NCBI GenBank assembly: GCA_032119595.1
Contig: JAUMBQ010000006.1
Coordinates: 124,001-188,000 of the forward strand
DNA length: 64,000 nt
Direction: 5' to 3'
Origin: JAGIBJ01 sp032119595
GTDB lineage: Bacteria > Actinomycetota > Thermoleophilia > Solirubrobacterales > Solirubrobacteraceae
Shown here in pieces: positions 50,262 through 59,174 of this stretch. Position numbers and translations under genes: made by a program. Under the pieces are notes generated by a model that worked only from the letters and a program-made list of their open reading frames with translations, did not search any database and was not told the origin of the DNA. Every line of letters starts with the position of its first letter. Within the stretch, counting starts at the first letter, position 1.

Positions 50262-51908
50262 ATGGCTACTCCTTCAATCCCCGCATGCACTTGGTGCAAG
50301 CTGAACCGCAAACACGCCGCCCTGGTTGCGGCCTATGACACGTGGGCCGCCTACCGGACCAAGGGCGTCCGCCGTGAAGCAGCGATCTACGCCCTGTTGG
50401 CCAAGCACCGGATCCAGTCGACCCCGGCTGAGCTTGCCCACCACATGGCCCACCACGAGCAGCGTCTGAAGCCAGTCGCCATGTCGGATCGTGTTGCCCG
50501 TGGTGACGACCGCCAGGCCGAAGCTGAGCGTTGGCTCGAGAGTAAGCCTGACGCGGCGCAGATTCTGCAGCTGGTAGCCCAGTCGGGTGAGGCCACGACC
50601 GAGCAGATCCACGACCTGATCTACCGCCTCGACGCAACCGGACGCATGCTGGAGACGACCCCTGAGGGGCGGCTGTTCCAGATCCGCGAGACGCTCAACG
50701 AGATGCACTACCGCTTCATTGTTGCGCGGGTTCCGCTTGGTTCCCGCCCCGTGACTCTGGCTGGTCGTAGGCGCGCTGACGTTGTCTTCCAGCCGGGCCC
50801 TGTGGGTACCGCCTATTGGCGAGCGCAGCGCTGCGACCTTCCTCAGGAGCCGTTTCTCAAAACCCCTTCCGGTGACAAGCGCCTGAACCGAATGACCCTG
50901 GCTCACAACCTTGCGTTGCTGGATGCGAAGCAGTCCATTGCGCGGGCAGCGATGGCCGAAGACCAGCCCTTGAAGAACCGGTCGGTCCGCGTGTCCGTGA
51001 ACCCCCGGAACTGGTTTGCCTCCCACATGCTGGGAGTCCGTTTTCAGCGTCCCGCGCACACCAACGAATACGGCGAAGCTCGAGCAGCTGAGGCCCGCAA
51101 CATGTGGCCGGACGGGCTGCTGGTCCTTGAGGTCGAGACCGTGTCAGTAGGCCTGGGCCAGCCCGCCCCTGACGATCCGGCCAAGGCCTTCTGTTTGCCG
51201 GCACTCCTTGAGTACGACACAGGGTCAAGGACTCTGATCGACGTGACCGAGCAGCTGCTGGCCTACGTGGCTCTGGCCGGCACCACCAACCAGCGAGGCC
51301 TCTATCCGGTCGCCGCTCGATTCCCTCAGCTGGCGGTAGATGGCTACCGGGTCCCGGTGGTGATGATCTGCGTTGGCGGTTCCAGCACGGCGCTCACGGA
51401 AGGCTCCGGCTGGGGTCGCGCTCGAAACCTGCGCCGTGAAGCACAGGAACTGAAGGCAGCGCGTGGGCTGGAGGGCGCACCACCTGTCCTGCTCACCACC
51501 CTGCACGACTGGCTCCGAGACGGGCTTCAGGCGCCAACGATCGACCTATGGGACCAAGACCCCGGTTCGACTTGGCGAGAGTCCCGTCGGCCGCTGCTGG
51601 CGGCTCTGACGCGTTCCTCTCGTGCGCTCATCGAAGGCGGCAAGTTCCGCCCCGGGGACGAGCTGCAGGTGTTCACCGCAAACTCTCGAGCCCGTCGCGC
51701 GGAACTCAACCACGACGACACCGAGCTGAACCGCGCCCAGCGCAAAGCCAAGCACCAAGCGTTGGCCGATGCGGGTGCGTTGTCGGAACAGGCCGAGCTG
51801 CAGCACCAAGCCGATCTCGAGCAGCGCAACGCCTTGCTGTCTGGGGCTGGCGTCGGAGTCGATGCCGACCGAGACCTGGCTACAAGTGGCGAGGGGGCAA
51901 CGTCATGA
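50262..51908 (+). CDS. replication-relaxation family protein of a conjugative element
   Basis: 548 residues. N-terminal Cys pair (CTWCKLNRKH) and HTH-like helices, then FIVARVPLGSRPVTLAGRRR and a core with PDGLLVLEVETVSVG, a late LLEYDTGSRTLIDV and TLHDWLRDGLQAP, matching the layout of Replic_Relax (PF13814-like) proteins: winged helix and a nuclease-like domain with 'LEYDTG'. These proteins are found with VirD4-type ATPases in actinobacterial elements. The stop overlaps the next ATG (ATGA at 51905). Confidence 0.7.
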   Translation: MATPSIPACTWCKLNRKHAALVAAYDTWAAYRTKGVRREAAIYALLAKHRIQSTPAELAHHMAHHEQRLKPVAMSDRVARGDDRQAEAERWLESKPDAAQILQLVAQSGEATTEQIHDLIYRLDATGRMLETTPEGRLFQIRETLNEMHYRFIVARVPLGSRPVTLAGRRRADVVFQPGPVGTAYWRAQRCDLPQEPFLKTPSGDKRLNRMTLAHNLALLDAKQSIARAAMAEDQPLKNRSVRVSVNPRNWFASHMLGVRFQRPAHTNEYGEARAAEARNMWPDGLLVLEVETVSVGLGQPAPDDPAKAFCLPALLEYDTGSRTLIDVTEQLLAYVALAGTTNQRGLYPVAARFPQLAVDGYRVPVVMICVGGSSTALTEGSGWGRARNLRREAQELKAARGLEGAPPVLLTTLHDWLRDGLQAPTIDLWDQDPGSTWRESRRPLLAALTRSSRALIEGGKFRPGDELQVFTANSRARRAELNHDDTELNRAQRKAKHQALADAGALSEQAELQHQADLEQRNALLSGAGVGVDADRDLATSGEGATS

Positions 51909-54703
51909 GTTCGTTGCCGCAACCTCTACGTCGTCCAGCCCGCGCTCTGAAGGCTCAGGGCTTTGATGCCTGGCTGCTGATCCAAGCCGCCACTCGTGGC
52001 CTCAGCAAGCGCTCCAAGCGCGTCCTGGTGGCCATGTGCGGCCTGCTGGCGGTGGTCTCCGTGGCGCTGGGTGTGCTCAGCCCGATGGCTGGCGGCGGGC
52101 TCGGTGGCGGGCTCATGCTGGGTGGTCTCACCGCTGCCCTACTGGCCTCCGCTTCGATCCTGGGATCGGTGCTTTGGGTGCTGATCCGGGATGTGACCGT
52201 GCTGCCAGTCAGCCGACGATCCGACCTCTCCGAGCTGGTCGATACCGACGATCCCGACTTGGTGTTTGTGGCTCGACGGGCTCAGCTGGTTCTGCCGGAC
52301 TCTGTGCCGCTTGAAGACAACACCAAGAAGCCCGGCGACCCTCGAGACTTGGCTATGGCCATGGCTTCTGAGCTGGTTGCAGGTGAGGGCCTGACCCTGC
52401 TGGTTCCTCACCGTGTAGCCCCCGCCGGGATGCAGCGGGCGAGCGAGCGACTCATGCGTCAGCTGGGTGCTGGCGAGCAGGTGGGCCGGGTCAATCGCCG
52501 AGGCCTGTCGAAGGGCATCAAGCTGACCGCCCTGGTGGCTGGCCTGCTGGTGTTGTGGGCCATGAGGGGGACGATCCTGGGGTTGATCGTGAGCGCAGTC
52601 CTGCTCCTGGTTTGTTTCTGGGCTGGCCGCCTGTACTTGGGCTACATGGGCAATGGCTCGTTCGTCCTGTCCGGTCGCAAGCCGGGCATGGTGCGTCGGG
52701 TGGCTTGGTGGAGCACTAAAGCTGCCGGCCGCCGCACTGCCCGGGCCTTCCGCGAAGAGCCGCTCGAGCGGAAGGTCAAAGCTGACTTGGACGTTGCTGC
52801 TGTGGCCTCTATCAACGCGATCAAGGCCAAGGCTTCGTCGGTCACGCACTGGGAGGCACAGGCCTATTTGGTTGCCTGGGGCCCGGTGGCGTCACAACGC
52901 GAGCTCGAGGCCATGGTGGACGAGGCGGCGCTTCGTCTCTCGAGCACCATGCAGGGCCCAACGGGGCAACAGCTGGCCTGGATAGAAGCCAAGCCCATGG
53001 CGGCGCTGTCTGGGGTCCTTGATCCCGACGTGCGGCGCAACATGGTTCTCAGCTCCAGCGAGCTGGCGGCGCTGACTTCTGCTCTCGACGCCAACACGCA
53101 GCCGGCCGGCGTCAAGCCGATTCGCAGCCTCTTCCGCGAGATGGCCCCTACCGCTCAGTTGTCGCTCAACGACGACTTGGTCGGCGTGACCGAGGATGGG
53201 CGCGAGCACTCCGGTGTACCGCTTGGGCTAATCCGCCAAGGCGCCAAAGCCGATCAGCTGGTCGGCGTCGCCTGCGAGAACCTCGACAAGCACATGTTCA
53301 TCGCCGGAAGCACCGGCTCTGGCAAGTCGGTGTTTATCGAAAACCTGTTCCACGGGATCGTCTCCGACCCCATGAATCCCTGCGTGATCATGCTCGACCC
53401 GCACGGCACCCTGGTTGAAGCCGCGATCCGAATCGTTGCTGCGCTGGCCCCCGAACGTCTCTCAGACGTGCTGGTCGCCGACTTTGGCAACCCCGAGCAC
53501 CCGGTCTCTTGGAACCCACTCGATGTGTCCGAGGCGTCTTCGGCGGATGTCGGCCGGATCTGCGAAGCGATTTGCGAAGAGGCGGGGCTATCGGAAACCC
53601 AGCTGCCGCGAGCCTTCCCGTTGTTCGAGCAGGCTTTGATCGCCATGGTCGCGGCCAACGCGTCGTACCTGCCAGCGCACGCCAAACTCGGCATCAGCGA
53701 TGTAATCGACTTCTTCTCTGACACCGAGTTCCGCGAGCTGGTGATCAGCCACTGCACGAATCCTGTGGTTCAGCGGACGTTCGGCCCCAACGGAAGCTTC
53801 ACCAACGCCGGTGACAAGGGTCAGATTGAACAGGCTGCGCCGATCATTGCCCGCATCAACAAGTTGATCAGCGACGATTCACTGCGACGCTCAATGGGCG
53901 TTCCCACCAACCGGTTCAACCTGGCCGGGCCGATCTCCAACCGGTCGATCCTGCTCATCAAGACCGGGGGCGAGCAGAACAAAAAACTGTCCGCCATGCT
54001 GGCAAAGAACGTGCTCTTGCAGACGTACGCACTGGCACCAAAGTATGGCCGTCAATCAGGTGATCAGGACTACAAGACCGACCCCTGGGTGCGTATCCGC
54101 ATGATCCTTGACGAACTGGCGCAGCAGATCAAGACCATCAATCCAGAGACAATCGTAGATACCCTGACCCAGTCTCGTAAATACGACTTTGGTTTTGGCG
54201 GGGCCTGCCAGTTTACCGGCCAGCTGCCGCCAGCACTGGTGGATGCCTTCTTGAACAACGCCGCTACCAAGGCCATGTTGCTCAACAAGAACCCCAGTGG
54301 CGTCAAGCAGCTGGCTGCTGCACTTCAGGCTCCGCCCGATTTGTCGGCTCAGCTTGAGGAATTCCGAGGGGCTTTCAGCACGGTCATGCCCAATGGATCA
54401 GGAAGCGGCACTTTCACAGCCAAGTTGCCGGGGCCGATCAAGACGCCGAAGCTTGAAGAGTCGGCGGAGAGCGCCCTCGTCGAGCGGTCACGAGCTGCCT
54501 TTTCGTTGCCCAAGGCCGAAGCGGACCGCCTGATTCTCAACCACCCGGTGGTGGTCCGAGCGGCCCTGAGAGGGACCTCAGCGGCTCCGTCAGAAGTCGC
54601 TGCGCCCGGTGGTCAGGCCACGCCGGCCCCTGAGGCGGTGGGCGGCACAGCTCCAGCCAGCCCAGTACTGGTGGACGACGAGTTCGACGATCTATTCGGC
54701 TGA
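51905..54703 (+). CDS. VirD4/TraG-type coupling ATPase
   Basis: 932 residues. Four N-terminal TM segments (LVAMCGLLAVVSVALGVL; GGLTAALLASASILGSVLWV; KLTALVAGLLVLWAMRGTIL; GLIVSAVLLLVCFWAGRLY). ATPase domain with Walker A FIAGSTGSGKSVFIEN, a PCVIMLDPHGT block and Walker B VRIRMILDELAQQ; the acidic ATPase/TraG-DxxHG segment ends in EDPxx-type motifs. Member of the type IV coupling/DUF87-related family that brings DNA to the mating channel. Part of the transfer operon with the upstream gene. The C-terminal tail is Ala/Pro-rich. Confidence 0.85.
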   Translation: MSSLPQPLRRPARALKAQGFDAWLLIQAATRGLSKRSKRVLVAMCGLLAVVSVALGVLSPMAGGGLGGGLMLGGLTAALLASASILGSVLWVLIRDVTVLPVSRRSDLSELVDTDDPDLVFVARRAQLVLPDSVPLEDNTKKPGDPRDLAMAMASELVAGEGLTLLVPHRVAPAGMQRASERLMRQLGAGEQVGRVNRRGLSKGIKLTALVAGLLVLWAMRGTILGLIVSAVLLLVCFWAGRLYLGYMGNGSFVLSGRKPGMVRRVAWWSTKAAGRRTARAFREEPLERKVKADLDVAAVASINAIKAKASSVTHWEAQAYLVAWGPVASQRELEAMVDEAALRLSSTMQGPTGQQLAWIEAKPMAALSGVLDPDVRRNMVLSSSELAALTSALDANTQPAGVKPIRSLFREMAPTAQLSLNDDLVGVTEDGREHSGVPLGLIRQGAKADQLVGVACENLDKHMFIAGSTGSGKSVFIENLFHGIVSDPMNPCVIMLDPHGTLVEAAIRIVAALAPERLSDVLVADFGNPEHPVSWNPLDVSEASSADVGRICEAICEEAGLSETQLPRAFPLFEQALIAMVAANASYLPAHAKLGISDVIDFFSDTEFRELVISHCTNPVVQRTFGPNGSFTNAGDKGQIEQAAPIIARINKLISDDSLRRSMGVPTNRFNLAGPISNRSILLIKTGGEQNKKLSAMLAKNVLLQTYALAPKYGRQSGDQDYKTDPWVRIRMILDELAQQIKTINPETIVDTLTQSRKYDFGFGGACQFTGQLPPALVDAFLNNAATKAMLLNKNPSGVKQLAAALQAPPDLSAQLEEFRGAFSTVMPNGSGSGTFTAKLPGPIKTPKLEESAESALVERSRAAFSLPKAEADRLILNHPVVVRAALRGTSAAPSEVAAPGGQATPAPEAVGGTAPASPVLVDDEFDDLFG

Positions 54704-54728
54704 TCTGAACGGCCCGCTGCGACGAGCT

Positions 54729-54758
54729 TTCAGGGCTGGTCTCGAGGCCAGCCCTGAA
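54729..54758. terminator. hairpin terminator of the coupling ATPase gene
   Basis: TTCAGGGCTGG-8 nt-CCAGCCCTGAA, 11-bp stem, also serving the convergent gene at 54763. Confidence 0.85.
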
Positions 54759-54762
54759 TCCT

Positions 54763-55221
54763 CTACCGCTTGGACTGAGCGCGGGCCCGAGCCTGAAGCG
54801 GGGCCAGCGGATCGGTCACGTTGTCGATCCGCACCGCTTCGCCATAAGTGGTCTCGAGATCGTCATCAGCCGCCTTGACCGCCTGGGCGTGGTCGTCGCA
54901 CCACAGCACCGATCGCAGCTCGACCTTCTGTTTGGCGTAGGTGGCCACGAATCCCGCCACCCGAGCCCCACGCCCTGTGTAGCGCCCGCGCTTCGATGAC
55001 TTCAGCAAGTCCTTGGACGCCTCGAGATGCGCCGTGAGCTTGGTTCGGGCGTCGGACTCAGCGCTGTCCACCGCAAAGCCGCGAGGTCGGCGTTGCGGCG
55101 GATACAGAGCCATGTGTTTCAGCGCTTGGCGTCGTGCCACAACCTGGGCAAGAGCCAGCGATACGAACACGAAACATAGGAGGCTGAAGAACAACAGAGG
55201 AAGCGAGTCAAATACGGGCAT
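54763..55221 (-). CDS. small protein with one N-terminal TM segment
   Basis: 152 residues from the ATG at 55221, 5 bases after TATACT. TM segment LPLLFFSLLCFVFVSLALAQ, then a basic Arg/Lys-rich linker and an alpha/beta part (VAGFVATYAKQKVELRSVLW). Perhaps a mating-channel or membrane anchor component. Shares its promoter type with the gene at 63820. The frame is open further upstream but without coding character. Confidence 0.6.
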   Translation of the reverse strand: MPVFDSLPLLFFSLLCFVFVSLALAQVVARRQALKHMALYPPQRRPRGFAVDSAESDARTKLTAHLEASKDLLKSSKRGRYTGRGARVAGFVATYAKQKVELRSVLWCDDHAQAVKAADDDLETTYGEAVRIDNVTDPLAPLQARARAQSKR

Positions 55222-55244
55222 GTCTAAGTATAGGTGCAAAGTAG

Positions 55245-55256
55245 GCCACTGGCGAC
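55245..55256 (-). promoter_or_regulatory. GTCGCCAGTGGC site upstream of 55221
   Basis: Read on the minus strand it is GTCGCCAGTGGC, one base off the array motif, 24 bases upstream of the ATG, upstream of -10 TATACT. Confidence 0.65.
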
Positions 55257-55312
55257 AACATGGGTAGCTAACTACGGCTAAGCGTTTATCCTTAGTTAGA
55301 CCAACAATCGCC

Positions 55313-56593
55313 ATGACCCCTACTTCGCCTCTCCCCCCACGCACCCGCCTCTTCAACCTCCTCAAGCGCGCCCCGTTTCGAGTCAAAGCCCTGTTTTGGT
55401 GCTCGTTGGGATTCGCAATCTTGCTCGTCGCCCAACTCTCCACCGGCCAAACCTGGCCTTCCCGTGGCGACTGGCTGATGGGACTGGCCGCCTGGACCCT
55501 TGGCCTGGCTGCCTGTGGGTTGTGGTGGGCCAAGATCGCGGCCGCACGAAGCCGACCCACACCCTCAGCTCTCGATGTCGCAGCCCAGCTGGCTGCCTGG
55601 AATCGAGCCCCGGCAACCGCACCCACCGCCGCCCCTGTCGCTCAGCCGGTCACCGCCAACCCAGAGCCTGCACCTGGCCCTGTCACAGCCCCGCAAGCGC
55701 CCGCTGAGCCGCTGGAAGACCTGCTTGCAGAGCTGCAGGCGATGATCGGCCTGGCGGGCGTCAAACGGGCCGTTCGTGAGATGGCTGACGTGATCGCCAT
55801 GCAGCAGAAGCGCGAGGCGGCCGGACTCAAGACCGCCGGCTCGACCCTGCACCTGGTTTTCACGGGCCCTCCTGGCACCGGCAAGACCACCGTGGCCCGA
55901 TTGCTGGCCCGCATCTACCGCTCGATGGGTGTCCTCGAACGCGGCCACTTGGTCGAAGTTCAGCGAGCCGATTTGGTGGCTGGATACGTCGGGCAAACCG
56001 CGATCAAAACCCAAGAGGTGATCGACCGCGCTCTCGATGGCGTGCTCTTCATTGACGAGGCCTACACACTGGCGCCCGGCGACGGCACTGGGCACGACTT
56101 CGGCGCCGAGGCAATCGCCACCCTGCTCACCGGGATGGAGAACAATCGCGACCGCCTGGTGGTGATCCTGGCTGGTTATGCCGGAAAGATGGACAAGCTT
56201 CTGGACTCCAATCCCGGCCTCCGATCCCGCTTCTCAAACCGCGTCGCGTTCCCGGACTACTCAGTGGCCGAGTTGGGCCACGTCTTCGCCGCCATGGCTG
56301 AAGCCGGCGACTACAGCCTGAGCGAAGAAGTGCTCGAAACTGCCCGCCTGGAGCTGGACCGCTTGCGTGTACTGGCTGGCGATCACTGGGGCAACGGCCG
56401 CGATGTTCGCAACCTTCTGGAAGCAGCGACCACCGCCCAGAGCAGCCGCGTCCGACCCACGAGCGGCACCGGCCGCGACGAGCTCCAAGTCCTGACTGTG
56501 GAAGACGTTCAGAACGCTGCAGAACGCCGACGTGAGCAGCTGGGCGAGCCTCCAGCTGACCGGGCACCCACCGCTCCACCTATGGCCGCGTAG
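55313..56593 (+). CDS. CbxX/CfqX-type AAA+ ATPase with N-terminal TM segments
   Basis: 426 residues. Two N-terminal hydrophobic segments (LFWCSLGFAILLVAQLS; GLAAWTLGLAACGLWW), a Pro/Ala linker, then AAA+ with Walker A FTGPPGTGKTTVARLLARIY, Walker B VLFIDEAYTL and arginine-finger region DSNPGLRSRF. Relatives: SpoVK-like and the EccA ATPase of ESX systems. Likely remodels or assembles the transfer or secretion apparatus. Diverges from the small TM-protein gene at 55221; the intervening region has a CTAACTA/TAGTTAG inverted repeat. Confidence 0.85.
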   Translation: MTPTSPLPPRTRLFNLLKRAPFRVKALFWCSLGFAILLVAQLSTGQTWPSRGDWLMGLAAWTLGLAACGLWWAKIAAARSRPTPSALDVAAQLAAWNRAPATAPTAAPVAQPVTANPEPAPGPVTAPQAPAEPLEDLLAELQAMIGLAGVKRAVREMADVIAMQQKREAAGLKTAGSTLHLVFTGPPGTGKTTVARLLARIYRSMGVLERGHLVEVQRADLVAGYVGQTAIKTQEVIDRALDGVLFIDEAYTLAPGDGTGHDFGAEAIATLLTGMENNRDRLVVILAGYAGKMDKLLDSNPGLRSRFSNRVAFPDYSVAELGHVFAAMAEAGDYSLSEEVLETARLELDRLRVLAGDHWGNGRDVRNLLEAATTAQSSRVRPTSGTGRDELQVLTVEDVQNAAERRREQLGEPPADRAPTAPPMAA

Positions 56594-56615
56594 TCGCTCC
56601 GCAGGCCCTCAGGGC

Positions 56616-56975
56616 TCAGGGCCATTCGTCCATGGACTCCGTGATTGAACGCAGCCGGTCCAAGAGTGCCGGCGTCTCAGGCAACAGCTCCAGCATGCTG
56701 AGAATCTTGCGTGTTCCGTCGGTTCCGAGGTCGCGATCGTCAGCCAGAAGTGCCGCCCACCGAGCCGCTGCTCGTGGAAACCGATCGTCTCTGGTTGCTG
56801 CCATCAGGCCCACGATCTCCAACGATTCGGTCAAAGACGGCTTGCCGATCTCACGCAGCGCGGCCTCTGCGATGGGAAGCGAGCCGCTGTTTACGGCGCG
56901 CCGCAAACGGTCGCCGGGGGTTCCAAGATCGCGCACTGGCCGATCGTAGCGCGAGGGGAACGTGTGTTCGGCCAC
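56616..56975 (-). CDS. hypothetical helical protein
   Basis: 119 residues from a GTG at 56975. Helical, solenoid-like (RDLGTPGDRLRRAVNSGSLP; LTESLEIVGLMAATRDDRFP; KILSMLELLPETPALLDRLR). Located after the DUF2971 gene; the two may be co-transcribed. Family unknown. An alternative start lies further upstream, overlapping DUF2971. Confidence 0.5.
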   Translation of the reverse strand: MAEHTFPSRYDRPVRDLGTPGDRLRRAVNSGSLPIAEAALREIGKPSLTESLEIVGLMAATRDDRFPRAAARWAALLADDRDLGTDGTRKILSMLELLPETPALLDRLRSITESMDEWP

Positions 56976-57009
56976 CCGTCCGACTGGGCCCGACGCCCCG
57001 GCGTGATGG

Positions 57010-57837
57010 CTACCAAATAGGTTCGGCCGCCAAGCTGGAACGGCGGGGCTCAAGCTCAAGGTCGTAGCGGCGGCCTACGTCCCGCAACAGATCGAGGAAC
57101 CACGCGGGTGCGTTGCTGGAAACCACGATCTCTTCGATCAGCGTCGAGAGATCAACCGCGATCGGGCGAGCAATCGGGGTGACTGAGGGTGGCACCGCGC
57201 CGGCCACGTTGGTCTTGTCCGGGTGAACGGCTTCGGCGGCGGCTTGGGCGTCGACCATGAACTGCTTGGGCGGCCACATGGCCAGCACCCGAACTTCGCG
57301 CTCGTATTCGAACTCCAGGCGCTTGTGTACAAAGGGCCAGAACACGTTGTCCATGGGCCAGTCCGCCTTCGCGTAGTCCACGTACCGAATGCGTCCGGCG
57401 TAGACAGGCGTGCGGGCGTCGGGGTCTGAGGGTCCCGCAGCCGCAAAAGCATCAACCATTCGGCCCACCGTGGTCTGGACAGCCAAGCCTGCCCCCTCCT
57501 TGACGTACCGGTTCCAGAGACCGTCGCTCTCCACTTCGCTCTGGTTCCAACAGGAGACCGAGAGCATCTCCCTCCACAGCTTGAAGTGATGGCTGGCGGG
57601 CTTGCCGTCGGCAAACTGCATGGTCTTTGCAGCTTCGGCTGTCGCCACGGTGGAGGAGCCCTCGTACGGGTCGCCCAGGTAGTCCACCCGGGTGAAATTG
57701 ATGGCCCCGCTCTCCAGCATGGATAGGAACTTGGCGAGGTCCATGTAGCGCCAGATCTTGGTGTCGCGCGACAGCGGGTTGTCCGGTGTGTCGAAGACCT
57801 CGTGGGCCTCGTAGTCGAGGTGGCCGTATTCAGACAT
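57010..57837 (-). CDS. DUF2971 protein, defence-associated
   Basis: 275 residues from the ATG at 57837, overlapping the preceding Abi_C stop by 8 bp. DUF2971 signature: KIWRYMDLAKFLSMLESGAI then NFTRVDYLGDPYEGS, SVSCWNQSEVESDGLWNRYV, and KEGAGLAVQTTVGRMVDAFA. Usually encoded in defence or mobile contexts; biochemical role not established. Coupling with an Abi_C gene argues for a two-gene system. Confidence 0.75.
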   Translation of the reverse strand: MSEYGHLDYEAHEVFDTPDNPLSRDTKIWRYMDLAKFLSMLESGAINFTRVDYLGDPYEGSSTVATAEAAKTMQFADGKPASHHFKLWREMLSVSCWNQSEVESDGLWNRYVKEGAGLAVQTTVGRMVDAFAAAGPSDPDARTPVYAGRIRYVDYAKADWPMDNVFWPFVHKRLEFEYEREVRVLAMWPPKQFMVDAQAAAEAVHPDKTNVAGAVPPSVTPIARPIAVDLSTLIEEIVVSSNAPAWFLDLLRDVGRRYDLELEPRRSSLAAEPIW

Positions 57838-58726
57838 TGGCCACCTCAGCTTCATTCGCCGTCGCAACCTTCGCCGCCTCGAGCTCTTCCCACGTCGCCA
57901 GAACGAAAGTGACCAAGGTGAGAGCGGCATTGCGTGCCAGCTGAGCGTGTCGCTGTTCAGCCGGGCTCACATTGGGCCCGCCGTGCCCGCGACCGATCCG
58001 GGTCCGAAGGCGACCCATGCCATCAGCCATGCCAGCCAAGCTCTGCAAGACCTGTTTGGCCGCTTTGCTGGCCTCGGTGTCACCGGGGACCGCCGTGGCC
58101 TTCAAGCCGAGGTGACCGGCTGCCTGCCCGTACAACTGGCCCAAGCTCGGATCCCTGGGGGCCTTGTCGTCGTGGGCCTCGATCACGATGTGGCAAGCCG
58201 ACTCGATCAGCTCTCGAGCCGTCAGGATCACGTCGGCCTGGTCGTTGAAGCCTTCGCCGCGAGTCAGGCGCTCAAGGTGCTGCTTGAGTACCGCCGGATC
58301 GCGCACCTTCGCCAGCTCGACCCGCTCTGTGGAAACGCCACCTCGAGCTGGGAACTGCAAATGAACCTGAGCGATGTGCCCTTCGGCGTCCAACGTGAAG
58401 CCGTCCTGCCTCAACGCACCGATTGCCGCCTTGCGTCCGCTGGCGGCTTCGCCCTGCCCGAGGAGGTCGTCCCGCAGAAAGTCGTCGTAGGCCCGCAGCA
58501 GTTTCACTTCGGTCCGCCGATCGTCGGGGTCGATGGCCGCGTGATAGCGAGCCGCCAGCCCGCGACGCGCTGTTCCGCGCACGCAGGCCCAGCGCTGCAG
58601 GTCAAGGGCGTCCTCGTCGATTGGCGCCGGTAGCTCGTGACTGGAGAACACGGTTCCGATTTGCCCGACCGTGGAGGAGGTGAGCCACGTCACGACCATC
58701 ACCTGAGTTCGATGCGAGATCGGCAT
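57830..58726 (-). CDS. abortive infection protein, Abi_C-type C-terminal domain
   Basis: 298 residues from the ATG at 58726, with AGGAG 9 bases upstream. The C-terminal QVLQSLAGMADGMGRLRTRI then GRGHGGPNVSPAEQRHAQLA followed by NAALTLVTFVLATWEELE has the pattern of Abi_C (PF14355-like) domains: helix, 'R-GxxHG', then 'RHAxLAxNAAxTL' helix. The N-terminal part is helical with a charged profile. Likely an effector of phage-triggered growth arrest or a toxin-like module. The stop overlaps the DUF2971 start. Confidence 0.75.
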   Translation of the reverse strand: MPISHRTQVMVVTWLTSSTVGQIGTVFSSHELPAPIDEDALDLQRWACVRGTARRGLAARYHAAIDPDDRRTEVKLLRAYDDFLRDDLLGQGEAASGRKAAIGALRQDGFTLDAEGHIAQVHLQFPARGGVSTERVELAKVRDPAVLKQHLERLTRGEGFNDQADVILTARELIESACHIVIEAHDDKAPRDPSLGQLYGQAAGHLGLKATAVPGDTEASKAAKQVLQSLAGMADGMGRLRTRIGRGHGGPNVSPAEQRHAQLARNAALTLVTFVLATWEELEAAKVATANEAEVANV

Positions 58727-58808
58727 AGCTCGATTCTCCTGTTCGGAACGGCGGACAGGGCAAACCGCCGCAAGCGCCCTCGGCTCCGCGCAGGACCGGA
58801 CCTTTGCA

Positions 58809-59105
58809 CTACAACGGGTGGCCGATGTAGCCCTCTCGATCCGGCATTCCGCCACTCTCCGTCGATTCGAGCCTGTAGGTGCCGTGCTTGTCGCGGACGA
58901 GGTGCAGGGAATCGTTCCGCTTGTCGGACCACAGAGTGATCTCGTCGCCTGTAGCGCTGACCGTGATAACCGTTCCGACGGCCCACAAGTCGGGAACGTT
59001 GTGGCCGGGAAGCAAGTACCAAACGTATTCTTCACTTCCGACAACGGGCGGGGCTTGAAACCATTTGGAGCTGCCGGGCTTCGGTTTGCGGTCTTGATCG
59101 CTCAT
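58809..59105 (-). CDS. small hypothetical protein
   Basis: 98 residues from the ATG at 59105. Compact beta-rich (EEYVWYLLPGHNVPDLWAVG then TVITVSATGDEITLWSDKRN). Starts 82 bp upstream of the Abi_C gene; may be part of the same unit. Family unknown. Confidence 0.5.
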   Translation of the reverse strand: MSDQDRKPKPGSSKWFQAPPVVGSEEYVWYLLPGHNVPDLWAVGTVITVSATGDEITLWSDKRNDSLHLVRDKHGTYRLESTESGGMPDREGYIGHPL

Positions 59106-59174
59106 GGTGGATCAGGCTGACGACCCTGCACTGCAAGCGCAACACACCGCCTCGTGTCCCAGCCCACGGGCCTT

